Assembly (NCBI GenBank): GCA_963836015.1
Contig: CAWIIF010000004.1
Span: forward strand, 1,178,001-1,242,000
Length of the DNA stretch: 64,000 nt
Reading direction: 5' to 3'
DNA from: CAWCDJ01 sp963836015
GTDB taxonomy: Bacteria; Acidobacteriota; Terriglobia; Bryobacterales; Bryobacteraceae
In this document: in pieces, positions 1 to 9,757 of the stretch
Numbering within the stretch: the stretch's first letter is position 1
Layout of the letters: each line of letters starts with the position of its first letter
Notes under the pieces: generated by a model
What the model was told of the DNA's origin: nothing
Databases searched by the model: none
Seen by the model: only the letters and a program-made list of their open reading frames with translations
Program-made: the position numbers and the translations under genes

Positions 1-1371
1 GACCGCTTCTTCTCCCAAAAACCGCCGGCGCTGCAATTCTGGTATCGCCAAAGCCGGTCGACCATGACCGGCATCGCCATCCATGACGACCTGCTGACGC
101 CCGGAGTGCTGCAATGGGACGATCCGCCGCCGGTGGAATCGGGGATGGTGCGAATTGTGGTCGATTCCTATGCCCGCCTTCTGTACTTCGAGCGGATCCC
201 CGACCAGAAGGAAAGCCCCCCGAAGGATCCGGCCGCACCGCCCGACTGGAACTTTGCGATCTCGGCGGCCGGGCTCGACCCGGCGAAACTTCAGCCCGCC
301 GAACCGCTGTGGAACTCCCTGGCTTCGAGCGATGCGCGCAAGGCATGGACCGGCACATGGCCCGGAACCAGCCGCCCGCTGCGGGTCGAAGCCGCGTCCC
401 TGCGCAATCAGCCGGTATTCTTCTCGGTGATCGAATCGTGGACGCAGCCCGACCGTATGCCGGGCCCGGAATCGGCCCAGAGCTTCTGGTCGGAGACGAT
501 CCTCGCCTTGATCACCGTCGCGGTATGCCTGGGCGCCGGCATTCTGGCGCGGCGCAATCTGTCGCAGAATCGCGGAGACTTGCGGGGCGCCTGGCGGCTG
601 GCCTTCTTTTTCGCCTCCGTACAGATGGCGCTGTGGATTGCGCGGGGCCATTTCGCCGCTTCGATCGGAACATTCGGAATCTTCCTGCTCGCGCTGTGCA
701 CCTCGGTATTTTACGGAGTCGTCATCTGGACGCTGTACATCGCGCTCGAACCTTACGTGCGCCGGCACTGGCCGCAGACGCTGATCGCCTGGTCGAGCGT
801 GCTGATCGGCAAACTGCGCGACCCGGTGGTGGGGCGCGACGTTTTGATCGGCGTGTTCTGCGGAACGGTCACCCCTTTCCTTGGCGGCCTGATGGATCTG
901 TGGATCCGCCGCCTGGGGCCGGCATCTCCGGCGCGCGGGGTCACCGACACGCTGCTGGGAGTGCGCAGCACCCTGGCGTTTTGCCTGAGTACCCTGCCGC
1001 ATGGAATTCGCGAGGCGCTGCTGTTCTTCTTCCTGATTTTTCTGTTCCGGGTCCTGCTGCGCAACCAGTGGCTGGCCGCGGCGGCCTTCGCACTGCTGTT
1101 CGCCTCGCTGAACTTCCTCTCCCCGAATCACCCTGTCCTGAACGGCATTGTGAGTTTTGTGGTGCTCGGCGGACTCGGGTTCGTGGTGCTGCGGTGGGGG
1201 TTGCTCAGCCTGGCGGTGGCAATCCTGGTGAGCGGAATCGTAGGGGGAGCGAAAGTGACCACCAACTCTTCCGCCTGGTATTTCGGCAACGGCTGGTTGA
1301 TGGTGGCCGGAGTAATCGCGTTAGCCGCGTGGGCGTTCCGTACCGCGGCCGTCGGCCGCAAAACAGCCTAG
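1..1371 (+). CDS. Membrane protein, 5'-truncated; probable C-terminal part of an acidobacterial Ser/Thr protein kinase
   Basis: The reading frame is open from the first base, so the true start lies left of the window; the first ATG inside is at 64. A soluble N-terminal part of about 150 residues is followed by a TM helix (around FWSETILALITVAVCLGAG) and then a multi-helix membrane domain with an EPYVRRHWPQTL stretch. From memory, this layout is the usual membrane tail of acidobacterial Ser/Thr kinases; that family link is inference because no kinase motif lies in the window. The last third (GIREALLFFFLIFLFRVLLR) also resembles CPBP-type membrane proteins. It is convergent with the fecR-like gene and overlaps its stop by about 3 bp. 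Confidence 0.55.
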   Translation, partial: DRFFSQKPPALQFWYRQSRSTMTGIAIHDDLLTPGVLQWDDPPPVESGMVRIVVDSYARLLYFERIPDQKESPPKDPAAPPDWNFAISAAGLDPAKLQPAEPLWNSLASSDARKAWTGTWPGTSRPLRVEAASLRNQPVFFSVIESWTQPDRMPGPESAQSFWSETILALITVAVCLGAGILARRNLSQNRGDLRGAWRLAFFFASVQMALWIARGHFAASIGTFGIFLLALCTSVFYGVVIWTLYIALEPYVRRHWPQTLIAWSSVLIGKLRDPVVGRDVLIGVFCGTVTPFLGGLMDLWIRRLGPASPARGVTDTLLGVRSTLAFCLSTLPHGIREALLFFFLIFLFRVLLRNQWLAAAAFALLFASLNFLSPNHPVLNGIVSFVVLGGLGFVVLRWGLLSLAVAILVSGIVGGAKVTTNSSAWYFGNGWLMVAGVIALAAWAFRTAAVGRKTA

Positions 1372-2180
1372 TCGCCGCCGGGGGGCGGAGGAGGAGCTCC
1401 AGGAGGCGCCGGGGGCGCGCCAGGCGTAGTCGTGGTACCGCCGCCGGTCTTGCCCTTGTCGCCCTGGGCGCCGCCGGTGGAGGTGGGCGTGCCGCCGGGA
1501 CCTGGTATCGCACCGGCCTGGCGGTTCAACAGCACCTGGTAGACCGTGTCGCGAACCACCCGCAACGCGTTGCGCATCAGGTTGCCCTTGTCGATCTGAC
1601 GTCCCAGCAGCGGCTGGCCTTTGAAGACCGTGATCGTATCGCCCGGCCCCAGCAACACCGGGGAGCCCGCAGCCGTGACGTTGCGGACCGAGACCGCGCC
1701 TTCATCCACAGACACATCCGTGGTGCCGTCGTCATCCCGCACCACCACGTCGAATACCGTACCGCGAACCGAAATCACAGCGGTCGGAGTCGTGACGTTG
1801 TTGGGATTGGGGACACCCGGAGCGTGCTGGATGAAGATCTTGACGCGTCCGATCCAGAGATTCAGCAGGTGCTTCCAGTCGCCTAAAGTCTCGCGGAAAA
1901 CCACCTTCGAGTTCGCGTAAACTTCGAAAGTGCTGCCGTCCGAGAGAACCTGGAAGCGGGCGAAGCTATCGGGACCGGTGACGATCAATTGCTGCGGATT
2001 CACCGTCATCCCGACGCTCAACGCCTTGGCATAGCCGGATTCCATGATGGAAACCATGCCGGCGCGCTCGATGACTTTGGCCGCCGCGGCCGTTTGAGCC
2101 TGGAGCGGCGCCAGACACACAACCAGCGCCGATACTGCCAGGAGAAAGCGCTTAGTCCACGTGAACATCAAGCTCCGCAA
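1368..2180 (-). CDS. Secreted FecR-domain protein
   Basis: This 270-residue protein has an N-terminal signal peptide (hydrophobic run FLLAVSALVVCLAPLQAQ) followed by a FecR-like beta domain: TAVISVRGTVFDVVV is the typical FecR core and is followed by DVSVDEGAVSVRNV. The C-terminus is a Pro/Gly/Thr-rich low-complexity tail of about 50 residues. FecR-domain proteins are sensor or anti-sigma-associated periplasmic proteins, but this one lacks the cytoplasmic anti-sigma segment, so it is more likely a free periplasmic or envelope protein of unknown role. Met5 (MFTWTKR) is an equally good start. It is divergent from the BNR protein across a 170-bp gap. Confidence 0.75.
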   Translation of the reverse strand: MRSLMFTWTKRFLLAVSALVVCLAPLQAQTAAAAKVIERAGMVSIMESGYAKALSVGMTVNPQQLIVTGPDSFARFQVLSDGSTFEVYANSKVVFRETLGDWKHLLNLWIGRVKIFIQHAPGVPNPNNVTTPTAVISVRGTVFDVVVRDDDGTTDVSVDEGAVSVRNVTAAGSPVLLGPGDTITVFKGQPLLGRQIDKGNLMRNALRVVRDTVYQVLLNRQAGAIPGPGGTPTSTGGAQGDKGKTGGGTTTTPGAPPAPPGAPPPPPGGD

Positions 2181-2350
2181 AGTACACCTGCCAATTTCAA
2201 ACCCCAGGGTCTGAAACCAAGGCCGATGCCAGACTTTTAGAGTCTAGCACCAAACTTGCTAGGCACATAGGGGGCCGATATTAACTTTTGACAACAAATC
2301 GTGGCAATTCAGCAGTTTGGTGGCCAGGCCGAGGGCTGAAATGGGGTAAA

Positions 2351-4234
2351 ATGGAACTCGTTGTGTGGCGTAAGGGAACAGTTCGCGGCGTGGTGTGTCT
2401 GCTAACGCTGCTCGCGGCTTCCGTCTCCGCACAGAGCGCTCCAGACTGGCGCAAAGTCGGCGGTTCGGCGGTCGAGTTGTTCCTGGCAGCCCCGGCGACC
2501 GGTCCGGTTCAGGACGTCTGGTTTTCCGCCGGTGGATCGGTCCTTTATGCCCGGACACTCGCCGGACGGGTCTTCCAAACGGCCGATTTCGAGACCTGGA
2601 CTCCGGCCCTGGATCCGCCGCCGCCTCCCTCCGCGGTCCCGGCATCCGCGGCGCGAGTGCCCGAGGCAGGGGCCCGGGTGATCGCCGCCGGCCGCTTCCG
2701 CACCTATGCTTTGGGACGCCAACTGTACCGCTCGGACGATGGCGGCCATACCTGGGCGAACCTGACCGCGTATAAATCCGAAGCAGTGGTCGGCATGAGC
2801 CAGCACAGCCTCGCCGTATCTCCTGTCGACGAAAACCAACTGGTAGTGGCCAATGACTTCGGCGTATGGCGCTCGCTCGATGGCGGCCTTTCCTGGAGCG
2901 GGCTGAACCAGTTTCTCCCCAACCTGGCGGTGCGGCGGATTCTCTCGACCCCTGCCGGCACCACCGGCACGAGGATCGCGGTCGACCAGATGGGCGCCCT
3001 GGAACTGCCGCCCGGCGCGCCGACCTGGGTACCCGCTCCGAACGTGATCGCGGACAGTGACGCGGCCCTGCGGCAACGGTACTCGTCGGTGGTGGGCGCG
3101 GATATCTCGGCCGTAGCGCGGACCGGCAGCACGGTGTACGCCGGTTCGACCGACGGCCGCATCTGGGCTTCGGCGGACGGCGGCACGACCTTCCGCGCCA
3201 ACACCATGCCGTCGGACACGGCCGGCCCGGTGGAGCGGATCTTCGTGGATCCGGTGCAGCCCTGGGTGGCCCTGGCCGCCCTGAGCGGCAAGGGGCCGCA
3301 CGTCCTGCGCACCACCAACTATGGCAACTTCTGGGATGCGCTCGACGGCAATCTCCCGGACGCCCCCGCCCACGGGGTGACGGCCGACCGTGTGGCGGGC
3401 GCCGTCTACGTAGCCACCGACCGCGGAGTCTACTGGGCGCATGCAGACCTGGAAAACGCCAGCACCACCCCGGTAACCTGGACCAGCCTTTCCGGAACCC
3501 TTCCCCAGGCCCGCGCGATGGACGTGGAACTCGACCCCGCCGGGCTGCAGCTTTACGCCGCCCTGGACGGCTACGGAGTTTACGCCACCGCCGCACCCCA
3601 TCGCCTGCGCAATCTGCGGATCGTCAACGCGGGCGACTTCAGCACTCGCCCGGCGGCCCCCGGCTCCCTTCTGAGCGTGATCGGCGGGCGTGTAAACTCG
3701 GCACGCGGCAGCGACCTGGATTTCCCGGTGCTGGCGGCCTCGGACAGCGAATCGCAAGTCCAGGTTCCGTTCGAGGCAGCCGGCCCGAACGTGGCGCTGT
3801 CGCTCGAGACGCCCGCGGGCACGGTGACGCGGGAGTTGAGCGTACAGCCGGTCTCGCCGGCGGTCATCGTGGGCCACGACGGCGCGCCCATGCTCTGGGA
3901 CGCGGAAACCGGGCTGCCTCTCGATATCCGCAACGGCGCGCACTCGAACGGCAGGATTCAGATCTGGGCCACCGGCCTGGGCCGCGTGAAGCCCGACTGG
4001 CCGACCGGGTTGGCCGCGCCGCTCGAGAACCCGCCGGCCGTGGTGGCATCCATCAAGGCATTTCTCGACAACACGCCACTTGCGGTGACGCGCGCCACCC
4101 TGGTCCCGGGCTACGTGGGCTTTTACCTGATCGAAGTGCAGCTTCCTTTGGTGCTGAACGCCGGGACGTCGGAGTTGTACATCAGCGCCGACGGCCAGGA
4201 GAGCAACCGGGTTCCTCTGGCAGTCGACCGCTAG
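2351..4234 (+). CDS. Secreted BNR-repeat beta-propeller protein with C-terminal Solibacter domain (TIGR03437)
   Basis: I start this gene at ATG 2351 rather than at an upstream in-frame codon (2288) because a signal peptide follows directly (VVCLLTLLAASVSAQSA). The 627-residue product holds several sialidase/BNR-type repeats (SDDGGHTWANL, SLDGGLSWSGL, SADGGTTFRAN) forming a predicted beta-propeller. The last ~210 residues (from VNAGDFSTRPAAPGSLLSVIGG to the end) match the Solibacter-specific C-terminal domain TIGR03437: PGSLLSVIG, VQVPFEA, and GRIQIWATGLG. Proteins with this tail are expanded in Candidatus Solibacter and are probably exported; their function is unknown. Confidence 0.85.
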   Translation: MELVVWRKGTVRGVVCLLTLLAASVSAQSAPDWRKVGGSAVELFLAAPATGPVQDVWFSAGGSVLYARTLAGRVFQTADFETWTPALDPPPPPSAVPASAARVPEAGARVIAAGRFRTYALGRQLYRSDDGGHTWANLTAYKSEAVVGMSQHSLAVSPVDENQLVVANDFGVWRSLDGGLSWSGLNQFLPNLAVRRILSTPAGTTGTRIAVDQMGALELPPGAPTWVPAPNVIADSDAALRQRYSSVVGADISAVARTGSTVYAGSTDGRIWASADGGTTFRANTMPSDTAGPVERIFVDPVQPWVALAALSGKGPHVLRTTNYGNFWDALDGNLPDAPAHGVTADRVAGAVYVATDRGVYWAHADLENASTTPVTWTSLSGTLPQARAMDVELDPAGLQLYAALDGYGVYATAAPHRLRNLRIVNAGDFSTRPAAPGSLLSVIGGRVNSARGSDLDFPVLAASDSESQVQVPFEAAGPNVALSLETPAGTVTRELSVQPVSPAVIVGHDGAPMLWDAETGLPLDIRNGAHSNGRIQIWATGLGRVKPDWPTGLAAPLENPPAVVASIKAFLDNTPLAVTRATLVPGYVGFYLIEVQLPLVLNAGTSELYISADGQESNRVPLAVDR

Positions 4235-4333
4235 CGATTACTGCGCCTTGACGATCGACACTTTGTCCGCCTCGATCTTGTCTCCTCGATCCGAATCTGC
4301 CCAAAAACATTTCGCTACCGCTGCAGTCCAATC

Positions 4334-4351
4334 GGAGATTATGATATCTCC
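4334..4351. promoter_or_regulatory. Inverted repeat upstream of aqpZ, candidate operator
   Basis: A perfect 6-bp inverted repeat GGAGAT-N6-ATCTCC with an AT-rich centre lies about 70 bp upstream of the aquaporin start. Its size and position suit a regulator site, but no regulator is known and 6-bp arms can occur by chance. Confidence 0.25.
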
Positions 4352-4406
4352 GTACCTGAAGCTGCGCCATCCGGAGAATTGGATACCGGAACGCGCGTTC
4401 CCCAAT

Positions 4407-4423
4407 AAGGAGGTTGCCTTGTG
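4407..4423 (+). promoter_or_regulatory. Ribosome binding site that fixes the aqpZ GTG start
   Basis: AAGGAGG at 4407-4413 is a near-perfect Shine-Dalgarno, 7 nt before GTG at 4421. It supports the GTG start over later codons. Confidence 0.8.
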
Positions 4424-5146
4424 TCTTTGAGCAGGAGAGCGACAGCCGAATTCATCGGCACATTTTGGCTGGTCTTCGGGGGTTGCGGCAGCGCGGTTCT
4501 CGCCGCCGCGTTTCCAAATCTCGGCATAGGCTTCCTGGGGGTGGCCCTCGCATTCGGGCTCACCCTGCTGACGATGGCGTTTGCCATCGGCCACATATCG
4601 GGGTGCCACGTGAACCCGGCGGTTTCCGTGGGCCTGGCAATCGCGAAGAGGTTTTCCTTCTCAGACCTGCCGGCCTACGTCATCGCACAGGTCGCGGGAG
4701 GAATCGCCGCGGCGGGGGTTCTGTATGTGATTGCCAGCGGCAAAGCAGGCTTTACTCTCGCGAACGGATTCGCCTCGAATGGCTACGCCGCGCATTCACC
4801 GGGAGGGTACTCGTTGACGGCCTGCCTGGTCGCCGAAGTGGTCCTGACGTTCATGTTCCTCATGATCATTCTGGGCTCCACGGACCGGCGCGCGCCCCAG
4901 GGGTTCGCGCCCATCCCGATCGGTCTGGGCTTGACGCTGATTCACCTGATCGGCATCCCGGTTACCAATCTGTCGGTGAACCCCGCACGCAGCACGGGTC
5001 CGGCGCTGTTCGTCGGCGGCTGGGCGGTCGAGCAACTCTGGCTGTTCTGGCTCGCGCCGATTGTGGGAGCTGCAATTGCCGGAATCGTGTACCCCGCCGT
5101 CTTCGCAGAGCGGGAGATCGAGCGGAAAGCCGCGGCTGCGCGATAG
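4421..5146 (+). CDS. aqpZ: Aquaporin Z (water channel)
   Basis: This is a 241-residue MIP-family channel with six TM helices and both NPA boxes: HVNPAVSVG (NPA at residues 65-67) and SVNPARSTG in the second half. The LIHLIGIPVTN...NPARST block carries the His, Thr and Arg of the aromatic/Arg filter of water-selective AqpZ, arguing against a glycerol facilitator. Length is normal for the family. The GTG start has a strong Shine-Dalgarno. The DUF481 barrel gene follows 87 bp later on the same strand and may be co-transcribed. Role: rapid water flux across the inner membrane. Confidence 0.95.
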   Translation: MSLSRRATAEFIGTFWLVFGGCGSAVLAAAFPNLGIGFLGVALAFGLTLLTMAFAIGHISGCHVNPAVSVGLAIAKRFSFSDLPAYVIAQVAGGIAAAGVLYVIASGKAGFTLANGFASNGYAAHSPGGYSLTACLVAEVVLTFMFLMIILGSTDRRAPQGFAPIPIGLGLTLIHLIGIPVTNLSVNPARSTGPALFVGGWAVEQLWLFWLAPIVGAAIAGIVYPAVFAEREIERKAAAAR

Positions 5147-5233
5147 AGCGGGGGCTGCACGCCCATGTCCGCGGCGGCAAAACGCTGCCCGAGCTGTGCT
5201 TCACCATCAAGTTCTTAAGGAGAACTCCATCCT

Positions 5234-6286
5234 ATGACAGACCACAGTCTGATCAGATTTACCGCGTCTGCTTTCCTGCTTCTTAGCTCCGCCTGGGCGG
5301 ATCAGATCATCATGAAAAACGGCGACCGGGTCACCGGCAGTATCGTGAAGCAGGACGGCAAAACGATTACGGTCAAGACGGTGAATTTCGGAGTCGTCAC
5401 CACTGCCTGGGAACAGGTGGCTTCCGTCAGCTCGGACCACCCGTTGAATGTCGTTCTCAAAGACGGCAAGACCATGCTGGGCACGCTGGCCCCCAGTGAA
5501 GGCAAAGTCGAAGTGGTCGTAAACGACACCAGGGTGGACGTGCCTCCGGGCGACGTCACGAACATTCGGAACGCCGAGGAGCAGAAAGCGTACGAACGCC
5601 TGCTCCGGCCCGGATGGGCCCAGCTCTGGGCCGGCACCGCCAGCGCCGGCTTCGCGGGAACGATCGGCAATGCGAGAACCCTGACGTTCACCACGGGCGT
5701 CAACGCCGCGCGCGTCACCAGCACCGACAAGACCTCCGTCTACTTCAACATCATCAAGGCTTCGGCGCTGGTCAACGGCGTAAGCGCGGATACCGCCCAG
5801 GCCGTTCGCGGGGGTCTCGCGTACGACCACAACGTCAGCCCGCGCTTATTCGTGAGCGGGTTCAACGATTACGAGTACGACAGGTTCCAGAATCTGGACC
5901 TGCGATTCGTCCTCGGGGGAGGCCTCGGCTTCCACGCCGTGAAGACGGAGCGGGCCAGCCTCGACCTGCTCGCCGGCGCCGATTATAACCACTCCAGCTT
6001 CAGCACTCCGCTAACCCAAAACTCGGCCGAGCTCTACTGGGGTGACGAATACAGCTTGAAGCTGAACGCCGTCACGTCACTGGTTCAGAGTTATCGGATG
6101 TTCAACGACATGAGATATACCGGCAACTTCCGCGTGAACTTCGACACCGGCATGTCGACCAAGCTGTCTAAATGGCTTACCTGGAACATTTCGCTGAGCG
6201 ACCGTTATCTGAACAGTCCGGCGCCTGGGCGCAAGACCAACGACTTGCTCTATACCACCGGGCTCGGCATCACCTTCGCAAGGTAA
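5234..6286 (+). CDS. DUF481-family outer-membrane beta-barrel protein
   Basis: The 350-residue product begins with a signal peptide (FTASAFLLLSSAWA) and a short beta-rich domain (MKNGDRVTGSIVKQDGKTI, then LKDGKTMLGTL) common in front of DUF481 barrels. From about residue 125, alternating aromatic and polar strands follow (WAGTASAGFAGTIGNA, YDHNVSPRLFVSGFNDYEYD, LGGGLGFHAVKTE), and the chain ends in a barrel-like LGITFAR. An AAGGAGA ribosome site precedes the ATG. Predicted to sit in the outer membrane; ligand and role are unknown. The downstream S41 gene is convergent. Confidence 0.8.
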   Translation: MTDHSLIRFTASAFLLLSSAWADQIIMKNGDRVTGSIVKQDGKTITVKTVNFGVVTTAWEQVASVSSDHPLNVVLKDGKTMLGTLAPSEGKVEVVVNDTRVDVPPGDVTNIRNAEEQKAYERLLRPGWAQLWAGTASAGFAGTIGNARTLTFTTGVNAARVTSTDKTSVYFNIIKASALVNGVSADTAQAVRGGLAYDHNVSPRLFVSGFNDYEYDRFQNLDLRFVLGGGLGFHAVKTERASLDLLAGADYNHSSFSTPLTQNSAELYWGDEYSLKLNAVTSLVQSYRMFNDMRYTGNFRVNFDTGMSTKLSKWLTWNISLSDRYLNSPAPGRKTNDLLYTTGLGITFAR

Positions 6287-6298
6287 ACGGCGAAGGCG

Positions 6299-9200
6299 CT
6301 ACTGCCGCAAGACTTCGATCGCCTTCTCGATCTGCCGGTCGTGGCCGCTGAAGAAATCTGCCGGGCCGTTGTCCACCCAGATGTCCGGCTGTACGCCGTA
6401 GTTCTCCATGTTTTCGCCGCGCACGGTGTAGACGCCGGCGCCCGGAGTGCGGATCTGCGCGCCGTCCAGCAGCCCGAACGCACCCGTGCCGATCACCGCC
6501 CCCATCGTCGGCACACCGATGATTTTGCCGAGTCCCAGTGCGCGGAAGCCATCCGGGAACATCTCGGCGTCGCTCGCGGAGCGCTCGTTCTGCAAGACCG
6601 CCATCGGGCCGTAGAAGGTGTGGACCGGGCGCGGCACGTCCACCGAATCGCGCCCGCGCGTCAACTGGTACTGCTTGCGCTGGTTGAGGATCTCGAGCAG
6701 TTCCTGGTCGATCCCGCCGCCGCCGTTGAAGCGCTCGTCGATGATCAGCGCCTTCTTGTCGCGGTTCTCGATCAGGTCCTCCTGGAATTTGACGAGCGAG
6801 GGCGCGTCCATGGCGCGGATATGCAGGTACCCGATCTGGCCGCCGGTCAGCTTCTCGACCATCTTTTCGCGGGCCCAGACCCAGTTCTCGTAATCCAGGT
6901 TGCCCTCCGCCTGGGTGGACAGGGGTTCCAACTCGACGGTCCACGCGCCATCCGTGGAGGGGGCCGAGTTCACCAGGAATTCGAGCTTGCGGCCGGGCAG
7001 GATATTGAAAAGCCGCCAGTAGTTGTCGGAGGTCTTGAGCTCTTTGCCGTTCACCGCCAGGATGAAATTGCCGGGGCTCAGCTTGACATATTCCTGATCG
7101 GCCGGGCCTTTGCGCGTGATGGAGGCGACCTTGTAATACCCCGACCCGTCGGCCTGCATCTCGAAGCCGGGATAACGCGTCTGGATGCGTTCGGCGGGCG
7201 GCGCCTCGCCCGGCAACTGGCCTCCGCCCGAGATGCCGGTGTGCGAGGCGTTGAGCTCTCCGATCATCTCCATGACGACGTTGTGGAGTTCGTCGTTGTC
7301 CGCAACATGCGGCAGCAGCGATTCGTACTTATCCTTGGCCGCCGCCCAGTTCACGCCGTGCATTTTTGGATCGTAGAAGCGGTTCTTCATGACCCGCCAG
7401 GCTTCTTCGAAGACCTGCCGCCGTTCGGCCGGCCGGTCGATGACCATGCGGACCGTGAAGGTGATGCGCCGGGGAGCCGCGCCGGCCGGGGTTGCCGCTG
7501 ACGCCGATGCAGCCGCACTGCCGCGCCCGCCACGGCCTCCGCCGTTGGGAGCGGCCGCTGCGGCGCCTTCGCCCGCGGGCTGCGCCGGAGCCGCGACCGC
7601 ATAGATACCGCCGCCTTCCATGACGTAGATGGTGCGTCCGTCGCGCGACCACTGCGGCTCGTTCAGCCCTCCGAAGAACCCTCCGCGGCCCCGTCCGCCG
7701 CGGCCGCCTTCCGCCGGGACGGTGGTATTGAGCCGCTGCAGATGGGTGCCGTCGTCGGCGATGGTATAGAGGCCGGGACCGCCGCCCGCGGCCTCGCCGC
7801 TTCCGCCGGCCGCGCCGCCCATTGCCATAAAGGCGTAGCTCTTGCTGTCGGGAGCCGGAACCACAAGGGCGACGGCGCCGGGCATGCTGGTGAGCTTCTG
7901 GAAACGACGGTCCATATCGTCCCAGTCGATTTTGACCGTGACATTCTGGGGAGCCCGGCCGGTCATCGCCGCGCCGCGTCCTCCGCGGCCGCCGCCGCCT
8001 TCTTCGTTGAGCGCCGCCATGGCCTGCGCCTCGGTATTGATCTCACGATCGTCGGGCGCTTTCTCGAGGCGGGTCAGCGAAACCGAATAGAGCTGGCTGG
8101 GAGTGCCGCGGAAACCCTGCGAGGCCATCGACGGAACGCTCACCCCGCCCACGAACACCAGTTTCTTGCCGTCCGGCGTCCAGTGTGCTCCCTGGGCGAT
8201 CTGGAACAGGTCGGAGGAGATCATGTGCTCCTGGCCGTCCGCCAGGTTCTTCACATAGATATGGGTGCGCAGCAGGCTGTCCGGCTTGGAATAGGAGATC
8301 CACTTGCCGTCGGGCGAGAACTGGGGGCTCGTGACATTGCCGGCATCGGCCGACGCCGTGACCTCGCTCTTGCCGCTCTCGATATCCACGCGCCGCAGCT
8401 TGTGATCGGAGCCGCTCCACAGTAAAGACTTCGAATCCGGCGCCCACACCAGGCTTGACTTGTCGCAGTCGGTGTCGCTCAACTGCTTCTGTTTCTTGCC
8501 GAGCTCGTCGCCGATCCATACCTCCTGGCGGCCGGTGCGGTCGGAGACGAAGGCGATCCACTTGCCGTCCGGCGACCAGCGCGGATCCTGCTCGCGCCAG
8601 GGGGTTTCGGAAACGCGCTGCGGCTCACCGCGGTCGGTCGCGATGGTGAAGATCTCTCCGTGCGCCACGATGGCGGCGCGGCGGTTCGACGGCGAAATGT
8701 GGAAGCCCTCCGCCTCGTTGTTGATGGTGACGAGCTCGGTATCGTTTTCCTTGGGGTCCGCCTGGATGTCGATGCGGATTTCGGTGCTCCTGCCGCTCGC
8801 CGTGTCGAGTTTCCAGAGCCCGAAGTTGTCTTCGTACACGATCACCTTGCCATCGGCCGAGATACTCGGGAAGTAGAGGTTGCCGTCTTCGTGATGCGTC
8901 ACTTGAACCGGCTTGCCACCCTGGTCGGAGATCTTCCAGATGTTGTTGACGCTCTTCATCACTTCCGGCCCGCCGAACCGGATGCCCTTCTCGCCGGCCG
9001 TGCGGTCGGAGACGAAGTAGATCTCGCCGCGATTGCCGTACATCGGCCACAGCCAGTTGCCCTTGTAATCGTCCTGCCCGCTGAGCTTCGTGTAAGTCTT
9101 GGCCGCGACATCCATCACCCAGAGGTCCGCCGCGTAAGCGCCGCGGTAGTGCTTGCGCGACCACACCGAAGGGTGACGCATGAAGGCGAGCTTCTTGCCA

Positions 9201-9685
9201 TCCGGCGAGTAGCTGCCGGAAGCGCCCCAATCGGTGGGGACCGGCTGCTCGACGCCGCCTTCGAGCGGCACCTCGAACAGCGTGGCGACCGTGGGAAACG
9301 CTCCCTTGGCGCGCACCGAAGAGAACAGAATCTTCCGGCCGTCGGGCGTCCAGCCGGCAACCGTATCGTTGGCGCTGTGGAAGGTCAGCTGCCTGGGCTT
9401 GCCGCCGGCCGCCGGGATGACGTACACATCGTCGTTGCCGTCGCGGTTTGAGGAAAACGCGATCCACTGGCCGTCGGGCGAGAAGCGCGGATAGACATCG
9501 CGGGCCGTATTGTCGGTGAGGCGGCGCACGTCCGTGCCGTTCTCGTTGGCGACCCAGATGTCGCCCAGGTAGCTGAAGGCGACTTTGCCCTTCGAGTATG
9601 TGGGGTGGCGAAGGAGTTTCACCTGCGCCTGCGAAATGGCGGGCACAAGAAGAGCGGCGGCGACCAGCAAAGCTTTACGGATCAT
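6299..9685 (-). CDS. Secreted tricorn-like protease (PD40 propellers, PDZ, peptidase S41)
   Basis: I chose ATG 9685 because a signal peptide (KALLVAAALLVPAISQAQ) follows at once and GAGAGG precedes it; an upstream ATG at 9754 is less likely. In the 1128-residue product, residues ~25-590 hold WD40/PD40 propeller repeats (FSPDGQWIAFSSNRDG, WSPDGKWIAFVSDR). A Gly/Arg/Ala-rich linker follows (GGGGRGGRG, GGRGGRGRGG), then a PDZ-like segment (LSPGNFILAVNGKEL) and a C-terminal S41 domain with LIIDERFNGGGGIDQ and the nucleophile region NERSASDAEMF (Ser about 1036-1038). This is the layout of tricorn protease homologues, which degrade peptides; here the protein is exported. The upstream gene is separated by a palindromic repeat. 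Confidence 0.9.
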   Translation of the reverse strand: MIRKALLVAAALLVPAISQAQVKLLRHPTYSKGKVAFSYLGDIWVANENGTDVRRLTDNTARDVYPRFSPDGQWIAFSSNRDGNDDVYVIPAAGGKPRQLTFHSANDTVAGWTPDGRKILFSSVRAKGAFPTVATLFEVPLEGGVEQPVPTDWGASGSYSPDGKKLAFMRHPSVWSRKHYRGAYAADLWVMDVAAKTYTKLSGQDDYKGNWLWPMYGNRGEIYFVSDRTAGEKGIRFGGPEVMKSVNNIWKISDQGGKPVQVTHHEDGNLYFPSISADGKVIVYEDNFGLWKLDTASGRSTEIRIDIQADPKENDTELVTINNEAEGFHISPSNRRAAIVAHGEIFTIATDRGEPQRVSETPWREQDPRWSPDGKWIAFVSDRTGRQEVWIGDELGKKQKQLSDTDCDKSSLVWAPDSKSLLWSGSDHKLRRVDIESGKSEVTASADAGNVTSPQFSPDGKWISYSKPDSLLRTHIYVKNLADGQEHMISSDLFQIAQGAHWTPDGKKLVFVGGVSVPSMASQGFRGTPSQLYSVSLTRLEKAPDDREINTEAQAMAALNEEGGGGRGGRGAAMTGRAPQNVTVKIDWDDMDRRFQKLTSMPGAVALVVPAPDSKSYAFMAMGGAAGGSGEAAGGGPGLYTIADDGTHLQRLNTTVPAEGGRGGRGRGGFFGGLNEPQWSRDGRTIYVMEGGGIYAVAAPAQPAGEGAAAAAPNGGGRGGRGSAAASASAATPAGAAPRRITFTVRMVIDRPAERRQVFEEAWRVMKNRFYDPKMHGVNWAAAKDKYESLLPHVADNDELHNVVMEMIGELNASHTGISGGGQLPGEAPPAERIQTRYPGFEMQADGSGYYKVASITRKGPADQEYVKLSPGNFILAVNGKELKTSDNYWRLFNILPGRKLEFLVNSAPSTDGAWTVELEPLSTQAEGNLDYENWVWAREKMVEKLTGGQIGYLHIRAMDAPSLVKFQEDLIENRDKKALIIDERFNGGGGIDQELLEILNQRKQYQLTRGRDSVDVPRPVHTFYGPMAVLQNERSASDAEMFPDGFRALGLGKIIGVPTMGAVIGTGAFGLLDGAQIRTPGAGVYTVRGENMENYGVQPDIWVDNGPADFFSGHDRQIEKAIEVLRQ

Positions 9686-9757
9686 CTCTAACCTCTCGAA
9701 CCTTCCGGTTAAGCAGGATACAGAGATATTAAACGGCGGCAGGATCGAAGGCAACCG

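Noticed and set aside
114..1886. Long plus-strand ORF (590 codons) over the kinase tail and fecR
   Set aside because: Arg/Gly/Pro-rich, low-complexity shadow of two well-supported genes, with no domain or ribosome site.
2259..3943. Minus-strand ORFs of 445 and 513 codons opposite the BNR/TIGR03437 gene
   Set aside because: Composition is typical of antisense frames in GC-rich DNA; the plus-strand gene has signal peptide and domains.
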